DNA of 64,000 nucleotides from Ruthenibacterium sp. (GTDB lineage: Bacteria > Bacillota > Clostridia > Oscillospirales > Ruminococcaceae). The notes under the pieces are model-generated. The model was given only the letters and a program-made list of their open reading frames with translations. It searched no databases and was not told where the DNA came from. Both the position numbers and the translations under genes were made by a program. The stretch lies in contig JAHHSK010000001.1 in NCBI GenBank assembly GCA_020025255.1, forward strand, positions 1 through 64,000. The letters run 5' to 3'. This document shows positions 1 to 6,929 of this stretch, piece after piece (within the stretch, counting starts at the first letter, position 1; every line of letters begins with the position of its first letter).

Positions 1-133
1 CTGCAAGCAGAAATATTCTCGTCATCGGCTGTAGTTTTTGGATAGACTGCCCGTCTTTTCCCCTTGTGTGAGCATCCTTACATCGCCTTTTCACCCAAAA
101 TCTCGTTTTCGAGCACTGGGATCGTGCGAAAGC

Positions 134-253
134 CTATTTTCCAAAACGTTGCAGCACTTCATCAAGCAGCAAAGGAATCGCTTTGGTGCCGTGTGCATCC
201 GCATTTACGGTTGCCTGCATACCGCGGTGCAGCATGCTGCACCGCGGTATCAT
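134..253 (-). CDS. Possible 39-residue ORF directly after the AAA ATPase gene
   Basis: An ATG lies three bases beyond the stop codon of the AAA ATPase gene and in the same frame. It opens 39 codons that run through a perfect 32-bp palindrome and end at a TAG. The C-terminal part includes VNADAHGTKAIPLLLDEVL, which looks protein-like, but I do not recognise the family. It could be a translationally coupled small protein, the tail of an ATPase gene split by a stop codon, or the remnant of another gene. No separate ribosome binding site is visible. The remaining bases from 1 to 133 show no gene. Confidence 0.25.
   Translation of the reverse strand: MIPRCSMLHRGMQATVNADAHGTKAIPLLLDEVLQRFGK
219..250. 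repeat. Perfect 32-bp palindrome
   Basis: The arm ATACCGCGGTGCAGCA is followed immediately by its exact reverse complement, with no unpaired loop. It lies just beyond the stop of the minus-strand AAA ATPase gene. Neither flank has a strong T tract, so it is not a typical intrinsic terminator. It could still act as an mRNA 3'-end stabiliser or a protein-binding site. Confidence 0.8.
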
Positions 254-256
254 TTC

Positions 257-964
257 TTAAAGCATTTCCAGGATCCTTTTTCGGTTTTGCAGGAACATTT
301 GCGTGATCTGATAGCTTTCCGTATCTTCATAAGCACACGGCCGGATCGCGCCTTTTCCGAAATGCAGGATCTGTGCCCCCGGCATTCCCAACAGAATCGG
401 GGAATGGGTTGCAATGATAAATTGCGAGCCGAGCGAAGCATACTTTTCCAGTTCCGCCAGCACGGTAAGCTGACGCTGCGGCGAAAGCCCCGCCTCCGGT
501 TCATCGAAAAGATATAAGCCATTCGCTCCGAGATAACCCTGCATCACGGAAAGAAAGCTTTCTCCATGTGATTGTTCATGAAAGCCCTGCGAGGGGTGCC
601 TGAAATCGCTGTACTCGATTTCTTGCGTTGCCACATTGTAAAAGCTTTCCGCCCGCAGGAAGTACCCATGCTTTTCTCTCCGGTAGCCTCGTGTCAGTGC
701 CAGCGCATCCGAAAGCTGTGAATGGGAATCAAAGGTGGAAAACGCATAATTCTTGCTGCCGCCTTCCGGGTTGAAGCCCGAAGCGATCGCGATTGCCTCC
801 AGCAGTGTTGATTTTCCGCTGCCGTTTTCTCCGCAGAAAAGCGTGATTGGCTTTTCAAGCAGAATTTCTCTTGTTTTTGCAATGGAATCAATATCGTTCA
901 GATAACTTTTTTGAGGCAGCTTATTCAATTCGATTTTAATTTTCCTTACAAACAATTCATTCAA
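257..964 (-). CDS. AAA family ATPase (ABC/SMC-type ATP-binding protein)
   Basis: This is a 235-residue stand-alone ATPase with an SMC/ABC-like nucleotide-binding fold. Walker A GENGSGKST is at about residues 45-53. An ABC-signature-like SHGESFLS is at about 132-139, Walker B LYLFDEPEAGLSP at about 150-162, and a switch histidine in ATHSP near 187. It has no membrane segments and no linked permease. Proteins of this type are often annotated as AAA_21/AAA_23 or predicted ATP-binding proteins, and their biological role is mostly unknown. The start is supported by a strong GGGGGG-type ribosome binding site, and a TATAAT-like -10 lies at 988-993 on the minus strand. The gene appears monocistronic, apart from the tiny ORF after it. 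Confidence 0.85.
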   Translation of the reverse strand: MNELFVRKIKIELNKLPQKSYLNDIDSIAKTREILLEKPITLFCGENGSGKSTLLEAIAIASGFNPEGGSKNYAFSTFDSHSQLSDALALTRGYRREKHGYFLRAESFYNVATQEIEYSDFRHPSQGFHEQSHGESFLSVMQGYLGANGLYLFDEPEAGLSPQRQLTVLAELEKYASLGSQFIIATHSPILLGMPGAQILHFGKGAIRPCAYEDTESYQITQMFLQNRKRILEML

Positions 965-1021
965 ATGTCCTGCCCCCCTTTAGGCTGATTATATCCTGCT
1001 TTGTTTCCGGTTTGCAGCAAA

Positions 1022-1056
1022 AAGGGCGGTGTTCGATAGCTGAACACCGCCTCTTT
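1022..1056 (-). terminator. Intrinsic terminator of the SH3-repeat lipoprotein gene
   Basis: A 10-bp stem (1025-1034 with 1042-1051, GGCGGTGTTC and its complement) is followed on the minus strand by a run of Ts. It lies about 40 bases after the lipoprotein stop codon. Confidence 0.75.
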
Positions 1057-1095
1057 CAAAGGCTGACTCATACAGTTCCGGCTTACAGCAGCGGA

Positions 1096-1962
1096 TCAGT
1101 CATATGCAATATACAGATACGAAACATATCCCAGCTTGCCGTTGTATTCTACAAGAGCCCATTCGTTTTCCTTATTGCCGCGGCAGATAACGCGCGTACC
1201 GTTCGGGATCACCGTGATCTTTGCACTTGTTTTATCCGGCTTTTCCCTCATATTCAGCCCTTTGGATGCGTATACCGTTACCGGCACCTGAACAAATTCC
1301 TGCGATACCCAGCCGGTTTTGCCGCCATAGGTCGTCTTGATCCAGGAATCCTTCTGTTCCATGCAGGGGATGAGTGTGCCGTTGGGGATCGTCAGCAGCT
1401 TTTCATGATTTGTTCCCGGGCCGCTGCGCAGACGCAGCCCTCCATCCGCTTTGACCTGTCCGTCAAACAGTAAGTACACCGCCGATACCCAGCCCGTATT
1501 GCCGTTATATGTTGTCTTTACCCAGCCCTGTTTCCATTCTGTGCAGGTAAGATGTGTGCCATCCGGAATCGTTGTGATTTTATCACTGTTGGCATCTGCC
1601 GCTTTCCTCAGGCGCAAGCCTCCGTCCGCCCGCACTGTGGCAGCGCGCGCAGTTTTCTGTGAGGAAGCCGCACTTTCCGGCTTGGAAGATGCACTTTCCG
1701 ATTTGCTCGCAGAGCTGCTTTCCGGCTTACTTGCAGAGCTGCTTTCCGGTTTGCTTTCGGGATCACTTTCCGGCTTGCTTGCAGTGCTGCTTTCCGATTT
1801 GCTTTCGGAATCACTTTCCGGCATTGATTCAGGCTGCTGTACCGCGTGTGATTCGCCAGTGCTTTGCGAAGACGGCGAAGGCTTTTTTTCCTTGCCGCAG
1901 CCCGTCAGCAGCAATGCTGCACACAATATCACGGCTCCCAGTTTCCACACGTTTTTCTTCAT
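1096..1962 (-). CDS. Lipoprotein with Ser/Glu/Lys/Pro linker and three SH3b domains
   Basis: The 288-residue protein starts with a lipoprotein signal peptide: a basic n-region, a hydrophobic core and lipobox LLTGC with the acylated cysteine at residue 22. Residues about 25-105 form a low-complexity tract of repeated SKPES/SKSES units, typical of a flexible wall-spanning linker. Three bacterial SH3 repeats follow at about 110-168, 172-230 and 231-288. Each has the GLRLR or GLNMR strand and the GWVS or GYVS strand. SH3b domains in this setting usually bind peptidoglycan or protein ligands, and no catalytic domain is present. The product is inferred to be anchored in the membrane and to reach into the wall. 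It stands alone between the pepT gene and its own terminator. The serine codons in the linker make the DNA itself repetitive. Confidence 0.85.
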   Translation of the reverse strand: MKKNVWKLGAVILCAALLLTGCGKEKKPSPSSQSTGESHAVQQPESMPESDSESKSESSTASKPESDPESKPESSSASKPESSSASKSESASSKPESAASSQKTARAATVRADGGLRLRKAADANSDKITTIPDGTHLTCTEWKQGWVKTTYNGNTGWVSAVYLLFDGQVKADGGLRLRSGPGTNHEKLLTIPNGTLIPCMEQKDSWIKTTYGGKTGWVSQEFVQVPVTVYASKGLNMREKPDKTSAKITVIPNGTRVICRGNKENEWALVEYNGKLGYVSYLYIAYD

Positions 1963-2083
1963 TCCAACGCACTTCCCTTCTTGCCCTTTCGGCAGTTTCT
2001 ACCCTGTATACGATAAAAAACTGCCAATTCTTTCATTTTTCTTTGTTTTTCCAAGAAAAGATGCGTTTTCAATTTATTCTTTC

Positions 2084-3301
2084 TTATTCTGCATACAGCG
2101 AAATGATATTCAAAATCACCTCGACCGCCTTATCCATGCTTTCTGCTGTGATGCATTCATAAGGGCCGTGAAAATTGTACCCGCCCGTACCGAGGTTCGG
2201 GCACGGCAGCCCCATATACGAAAGACGTGCACCATCGGTGCCGCCGCGTGTTGCTTCCTCGTACCATTGCACGCCTGCCTGTTCACACGCCTTTTTCGCG
2301 TTATCGATCAGATGCATGCAGGGACGGATCCGTTCCAGCATATTGTAATAGCTGTCTTTTACCGTCAGCTCCACCTTCGCCGTCGGATATTTTGCCCCAA
2401 GATGCGCTGCAATCCGTTCCAGCTGCGCCTTGCGTTCTTCAAAGCGTGCGCGGTCATGATCCCGCACGATGTAATCTGCCTGTGCCTGCGCCGCATCGCC
2501 CGAAACGGATTCCAAGAAGAAAAAGCCCTCGTAGCCTTCCGTGTGTTCCGGCACTTCCAAGGACGGCAGCATTGCATCGATTTGTGCAAGCAGCTTTAAA
2601 GCATTCACCAGCACATCCTTAGCACTGCCCGGATGCACCGAAACACCGGTCACATTAAAATGCGCACTGGCCGCATTGAAGTTTTCATACGAAATGCCCC
2701 CGGTTTCCCCACCGTCCATAGTATACGCATAATCTGCTCCAAAGCGCTGCACATCAAAGTGATCGGCGCCTTCGCCCACTTCCTCATCGGGTGTGAATGC
2801 GATTTTGACTGCGCCGTGCGGAATGCTGCTGTTGATAAGCGTTTCACATGCTGTCAGGATTTCCGCAATGCCTGCCTTGTCATCGGCACCGAGCAGTGTG
2901 GTGCCGTCCGCAGTGATCAGCGTTCTGCCCTTCAAATCCTTCAGGAACGGAAAATCCTCGGTTTTCATCACAAGGCCGCTGTCACCCAGCACCACATCGC
3001 CGCCGTTGTAATTTTTATGGATCAGCGGATGCACATTTTCACCGGAAAAAGCGGGGGCTGTATCCATATGCGCGATCCAGCCGATCACCGGCTTATCTTC
3101 CATGCCCTTTGTAGCCGGGATGCTTGCATACACATAACCCAGCTCGTCCATTTCGGCATCGGCAATCCCCATTGCCTTCATTTCCTGCACCAGCATTCGC
3201 CCCAGATCCTTCTGACGCGCTGTTGTGGGCGTACATCCGGTTCCCTCCTGCGAAGTGGTGTATACTTTTACATATTCCAAAAGACGTTCATATGCTTTCA
3301 T
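2084..3301 (-). CDS. pepT: Peptidase T (tripeptide aminopeptidase)
   Basis: This is a 405-residue M20B metallopeptidase, which removes N-terminal residues from tripeptides in the cytoplasm using two zinc ions. The metal-binding and catalytic signature is intact: H78 and D80 in the AHMDTAP motif, D140 in LGADDKAG, the E173/E174 pair in TPDEEVGEG, D196 in YTMDGGE, and a late His in GGYNFHGPYE near 378. The length matches PepT closely. The start codon follows an AAGGAA ribosome binding site. It begins only five bases after the upstream corC-like gene, so the two are probably co-transcribed. There is no clear functional link between them beyond shared transcription. Confidence 0.95.
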   Translation of the reverse strand: MKAYERLLEYVKVYTTSQEGTGCTPTTARQKDLGRMLVQEMKAMGIADAEMDELGYVYASIPATKGMEDKPVIGWIAHMDTAPAFSGENVHPLIHKNYNGGDVVLGDSGLVMKTEDFPFLKDLKGRTLITADGTTLLGADDKAGIAEILTACETLINSSIPHGAVKIAFTPDEEVGEGADHFDVQRFGADYAYTMDGGETGGISYENFNAASAHFNVTGVSVHPGSAKDVLVNALKLLAQIDAMLPSLEVPEHTEGYEGFFFLESVSGDAAQAQADYIVRDHDRARFEERKAQLERIAAHLGAKYPTAKVELTVKDSYYNMLERIRPCMHLIDNAKKACEQAGVQWYEEATRGGTDGARLSYMGLPCPNLGTGGYNFHGPYECITAESMDKAVEVILNIISLYAE

Positions 3302-3306
3302 TTTAT

Positions 3307-4674
3307 TTATTCCTTTTCTTGCTGTTCTTTTTTACGGCTCAAGCGGTGCGATGCACTGGGCTTCGGTTCCGCCTCTTCCTTTTTTTCAACACGGGTGATC
3401 GTCACCTTTGTGACGGCACGCGGGGTCGCCTGTGCAACCGTCAGCACGATGCAACCGTCCTCCATTGCAAGCGTTTCCCCTGCCGTTGGGATCTTACCCA
3501 GCTTTTCTGTAATGAATCCGCCAATCGTTTCACTTTCCACATCCGGCTGTGTTCCGATGATTTCTTCCAGTTCTTCCAGCGTCACATCGCCATCTGCTTC
3601 ATACATATTTTCCGCAAGCTGTACAATGCCTTCCTCGTCATGTTCGTCATCCAAATCGCCCACGATCGTTTCCAGCAGGTCTTCCAGTGTCACCATGCCC
3701 TCTGTGCCGCCATATTCATCCACAACGATTGCAAGATGCATGCGCTTTTTCTGGAATGCGTGCAGCAGATCCGAGCAGGTCATGCTTTCGGGCACATACA
3801 TCACGCTGCGCATCAGTTCTTCCGGCTTCATCCCGGCGTTTTCGCCCGGGCCCAAAAGCGGCACCAGATCCTTCATAAACACAGCGCCCACAATGTCGTC
3901 CAGATCCTCCCGGTAAACCGGGATGCGGGAAAAATGATTTTCTTTTTGCAGCAGCATGATCTCTTCCAGCGATGCCGTGACCGGAACGCCCACAACATCG
4001 GTACGGTGCGTCATGATTTCGGAAACCTTTCGGTCATCGAATTCAAAAATATTGCGAATCATCTCATGCTCGCGCTCATCGACAGAACCATTTTCTTCCC
4101 CGGCTTCTACCAGCATCAGGATATCCTCTTGCTCTACGGTTTCGTTATCCCCTTCCGGCCCGATCCCCATCGGACGCAGTACAAGGTTTGTGGATGCCGC
4201 AATCAATCGGATCAAGGGACGGCAAATATGGTTGAGCGCCCAGATGATGTTTACCACGTTCAATGCCACACCATCCGGATTTCGCATTGCGATCCGCTTG
4301 GGTGCAAGCTCACCGAAGATCAGCATAAAATAGGACAGGATCATTGTGATGATCACCACGATCAGCCCATGGAGCGCCGCAGGGGAAATCGGCAGAAATG
4401 CCAGCATCTGTACGATCGGTGCCGCAAAGCTTTCTGCTGCGGCAGCCGATGCCAAAAAGCCGGAAAGGGTGACACCGACTTGAATCGTCGCCAGAAAATC
4501 AGAAGGGGCATCGGTAATGATCAAAAGCTTCTTTGCGCGCGGATTGCCTGCTTCAGCAAGGCGTTTCATTTTCTGTGTGTTGACGGATACCACCGCAAAT
4601 TCACTCATTGCAAAAAAAGCGTTCGATGCGATCAGGCAGATCTGCAGCAGCAGACCCGGAAGGACATTGTCCAT
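3307..4674 (-). CDS. CNNM/CorC (HlyC) family transporter or hemolysin-like protein
   Basis: The 455-residue protein has the order CNNM (DUF21) membrane domain at about 1-190 with three or four hydrophobic segments, a pair of CBS domains at about 205-330, and a CorC_HlyC domain at about 345-430. The tail is charged. Family members are linked to Mg2+/Co2+ export and divalent-cation homeostasis, and the hemolysin label is historical. The CBS pair is expected to sense adenine nucleotides. The start follows AAAGGAG. It is the first gene of a two-gene unit with pepT, with a possible promoter upstream (TATAAT-like -10 at 4704-4709). Confidence 0.9.
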   Translation of the reverse strand: MDNVLPGLLLQICLIASNAFFAMSEFAVVSVNTQKMKRLAEAGNPRAKKLLIITDAPSDFLATIQVGVTLSGFLASAAAAESFAAPIVQMLAFLPISPAALHGLIVVIITMILSYFMLIFGELAPKRIAMRNPDGVALNVVNIIWALNHICRPLIRLIAASTNLVLRPMGIGPEGDNETVEQEDILMLVEAGEENGSVDEREHEMIRNIFEFDDRKVSEIMTHRTDVVGVPVTASLEEIMLLQKENHFSRIPVYREDLDDIVGAVFMKDLVPLLGPGENAGMKPEELMRSVMYVPESMTCSDLLHAFQKKRMHLAIVVDEYGGTEGMVTLEDLLETIVGDLDDEHDEEGIVQLAENMYEADGDVTLEELEEIIGTQPDVESETIGGFITEKLGKIPTAGETLAMEDGCIVLTVAQATPRAVTKVTITRVEKKEEAEPKPSASHRLSRKKEQQEKE

Positions 4675-4703
4675 AAAATCAAATCTTTCTCCTTTATTAT
4701 TTC

Positions 4704-4734
4704 ATTATAAACATATGAAAATGTTTGCTTTCAA
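4704..4734 (-). promoter_or_regulatory. Possible promoter of the corC-like/pepT unit
   Basis: On the minus strand TTGAAA (4729-4734) is followed after 19 bases by TATAAT (4704-4709), about 30 bases upstream of the gene. The spacer is longer than the optimum, so the call is tentative. Confidence 0.4.
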
Positions 4735-4783
4735 TATACCAGAAGCATTGCTTTTGCGTCAATCGGCGTTTTCGGGCAAAATA

Positions 4784-4812
4784 TTGGCATCGCGCCTTAA
4801 TTATGCTATACT
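4784..4812 (+). promoter_or_regulatory. Sigma-A-type promoter reading into the decayed polysaccharide cassette
   Basis: TTGGCA at 4784-4789 and TATACT at 4807-4812 are separated by 17 bases, close to the vegetative consensus. The next 135 bases hold no recognisable gene, after which the epimerase remnant begins. The promoter could still drive the downstream glycosyltransferase. Confidence 0.65.
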
Positions 4813-4948
4813 GTATAACGTTATATTATCCGTTCGGAACAATGCTCATTCGCGCGTCTGTTTTTGCGGTTTTGCTTTTTTCGGCGGCACTCTGCTTATT
4901 CCTGCCCGTCTTTTTCCGAGGTGTTTTGTATAAATTCAAACGCTTGAC

Positions 4949-5256
4949 GATGATTGGCACTGCCCTGAGGACTCCGCTTTTTTATGAGTGCCGGGCATTT
5001 CTTCCCGGCTGTATGCCTCCGTACTTCTGCTGAACGCCCTGAAGCTTTGGCTGAAGGCGGCTTCGTTCTGGCCGGAATTCACCGCAGCGGTGTGGAACAG
5101 GCGGTTGCTGCTGCGGTTGCCATGAATGGGAACGGTGATTTCGGCATCCCGGTTCCGGATTATGCGCAAGACAACGTATCCCTCTAAGCGGTAAAGATCA
5201 TCCAAAGCGGTGTCGGCATCGTCAACAAAATAGTTTGGCACAAAAACGAATGGTAA
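4949..5256 (+). pseudogene. 3' remnant of a UDP-N-acetylglucosamine 2-epimerase gene (WecB/FnlC type)
   Basis: Translation of this stretch gives the C-terminal end of a non-hydrolysing UDP-GlcNAc 2-epimerase. A broken GT-PEDSAFF segment near 4955-4983 needs a frame change. It is followed by FPAVCLRTSAERPEALAEG, GFVLAGI and VPDYAQDNVSL. An in-frame TAA at 5185-5187 then interrupts the family's usual tail, which continues in the same frame as AVKIIQSGVGIVNKIVWHKN and stops at 5254-5256. The N-terminal roughly 270 codons and the active site are missing. This enzyme makes ManNAc- or FucNAc-type sugar nucleotides, and in O-antigen and capsule loci its gene commonly precedes a wbuB-type glycosyltransferase gene, exactly the order seen here. 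The remnant ends 12 bases before that gene. Confidence 0.85.
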
Positions 5257-5268
5257 AGGAGCTTTCTC

Positions 5269-6492
5269 ATGAGCAAAAAGCGTATTTTAGTTGTTGCACA
5301 GCATTATTGGCCGGAAAATTTCCGCATCACTGATATCTGCAAAGGCTTTGTCGATGATGGTTATGAGGTGGATGTGCTGTGCGGGCTGCCGAACTATCCG
5401 AAGGGCGAATGGTTCGAAGGCTATCGGTATACCGGCCCGCGGCGTGAAACGCACGATGGTGCTGAAATATTTCGCGCCGGAGAGATCCGCCGCAAAGGCA
5501 ACACCAACATCCGCATCTTTCTCAATTACATATCCTTTCCCGTTACGGCACTGTTCAGTCTGTTCCGTCTGCACGGGCGCCGGTATGATGCCGTATTCAG
5601 CTATGAAACAAGCCCGGTGCTGATGATGCTGCCCGCGATCGTTTATGCAAAGCTGCACCGCATTCCGCTTACGACCTATGTTTTGGATCTATGGCCCGAA
5701 AACCTGTATGCGGCACTGCCGATTGAAAACAAGGTGCTGCGCAGCATTGCACAGGCCGTATCCGAATGGTTCTACCGGCGCAGCGAACGCCTGATTGCCA
5801 TGAGCCCAGCACTGGAACAGCGGCTTGAAAAAATCGCGCCGAAAGCGCAGCGCACGGTGATCCCGCAGTACTGTGAGGATTTTTATGCGCAGGATGTTCA
5901 CGATGACGCGCTCAAAGCCCGTTTTGCGGGTCGATTCAATGTTCTTTTTGCCGGAAATATCAGCCCGATCCAGGGGCTTTCCATGCTGGTGGACGCGGCA
6001 TCGCGTTTAAAGCAGGACGGTCGCAGTGATATCCATTTTGTGATCGTCGGAGATGGCATGAGCCGCCAATCGCTGGAACAGGAGATTGCTGATGCCGGTG
6101 TCAGCGAGTGGTTTACCTTTGAAGGGCAGCACCCCGTCACCGATATTCCCGCCTATCACACCATGGCAGACGCCCTGTTTGCCGCTTTGAACGACAGCGA
6201 GGATGTCGGCCTTACTGTGCCTGCAAAAATCACAAGCTATCTTGCAGCAGGCCGTCCGTGCCTTGTCAGTGTGAACGGCGAAGCCGCCCGCGTTGTCAGT
6301 GAAGCAAAGGCCGGCCTTACCAGCCCCGCGGGCGATAACGCCGCCTTTTATGAAAATCTGCTGAAAATGGCGGCACTTTCCGAGGAAGACCGCGCTGAAT
6401 TCGGGCGCAGCGGGCGCAATTATTATCTGGCCAATTTCCGCCGCACCCCGCTGCTGCGTGCGCTGGAAGAATTTATTCTGAACGGGAACTGA
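5269..6492 (+). CDS. WbuB-like GT4 family glycosyltransferase
   Basis: The 407-residue GT-B fold enzyme has the N-terminal acceptor half at about 1-200 with the opening ILVVAQHYWPENFRITDI, very typical of WbuB. The donor half at about 210-390 carries LFAGNISPIQGL and a late acidic segment before SYLAAGRPC. WbuB-type enzymes transfer an N-acetylated amino sugar (FucNAc in E. coli O26-like loci) to an undecaprenyl-linked glycan on the cytoplasmic face. The ORF is intact with a good AAAGGAG ribosome binding site. Its natural partner, an epimerase gene, is decayed immediately upstream, so its donor sugar must come from elsewhere, or the gene is on its way out. Confidence 0.85.
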   Translation: MSKKRILVVAQHYWPENFRITDICKGFVDDGYEVDVLCGLPNYPKGEWFEGYRYTGPRRETHDGAEIFRAGEIRRKGNTNIRIFLNYISFPVTALFSLFRLHGRRYDAVFSYETSPVLMMLPAIVYAKLHRIPLTTYVLDLWPENLYAALPIENKVLRSIAQAVSEWFYRRSERLIAMSPALEQRLEKIAPKAQRTVIPQYCEDFYAQDVHDDALKARFAGRFNVLFAGNISPIQGLSMLVDAASRLKQDGRSDIHFVIVGDGMSRQSLEQEIADAGVSEWFTFEGQHPVTDIPAYHTMADALFAALNDSEDVGLTVPAKITSYLAAGRPCLVSVNGEAARVVSEAKAGLTSPAGDNAAFYENLLKMAALSEEDRAEFGRSGRNYYLANFRRTPLLRALEEFILNGN

Positions 6493-6601
6493 CCGCCGGC
6501 GTGTGCCGCAGCGGATGTGCCCGCATATTCTGACCTTACAATATTCACGGGCTGCTTTTTATGCCCTATTTCTGCTTGCCAAATCTTCAGGGGGGGAATC
6601 T

Positions 6602-6784
6602 ATGAATCTGACGATCACCATTGTTGTGCTGGTTTTGATGCTGTACATTCCGGTTTCGGCGCTGATTGCACTGATCGTTGCCCTGTGTACCCGAAAAAAG
6701 GACACAGCCTCGTTTCAGCGCACCTTCCGATCGGTGTTCTGGGATTTCTTTTCCGAACTGCTGAATCCGTTCAGCTGGTTTTGA
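6602..6784 (+). CDS. 60-residue single-span membrane protein
   Basis: The start at 6602 is chosen because a GGGGGGA ribosome binding site precedes it; a longer frame upstream lacks one. The product has one strongly hydrophobic helix (about residues 4-29), then a basic RKK stop-transfer, and an amphipathic, aromatic-rich tail ending FWDFFSELLNPFSWF. No family is recognised. It sits between the glycosyltransferase gene and a strong terminator, so it is probably expressed with that gene. Confidence 0.55.
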   Translation: MNLTITIVVLVLMLYIPVSALIALIVALCTRKKDTASFQRTFRSVFWDFFSELLNPFSWF

Positions 6785-6849
6785 TCCCAGCCTTATCCGG
6801 TTTCTGCCAAGCCGGTTCGGTCTGCTGCGAGCATCCATTCTGATACAGA

Positions 6850-6883
6850 AAAAGCGGAGGGAATCCCTCCGCTTTTTTCTTTT
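6850..6883. terminator. Bidirectional terminator between the small membrane protein gene and cysS
   Basis: A perfect stem AGCGGAGGG/CCCTCCGCT with a minimal loop is flanked by As on the left and a long T tract on the right. It lies between two genes that face each other. Confidence 0.85.
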
Positions 6884-6929
6884 TTCCGGTGCAGCCCGGA
6901 TGTTTTTCGTTCCAACGCACTCTGTCGTT

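Noticed and set aside
4843..5033. Small plus-strand frame with a signal-like start (MLIRASVFAVLLFSAALC)
   Set aside because: It ends out of frame within the epimerase remnant and has no ribosome binding site; probably junction DNA.
4936..5241. Minus-strand frame of 101 codons in the same interval
   Set aside because: It is antisense to the epimerase remnant, whose identity is clear.
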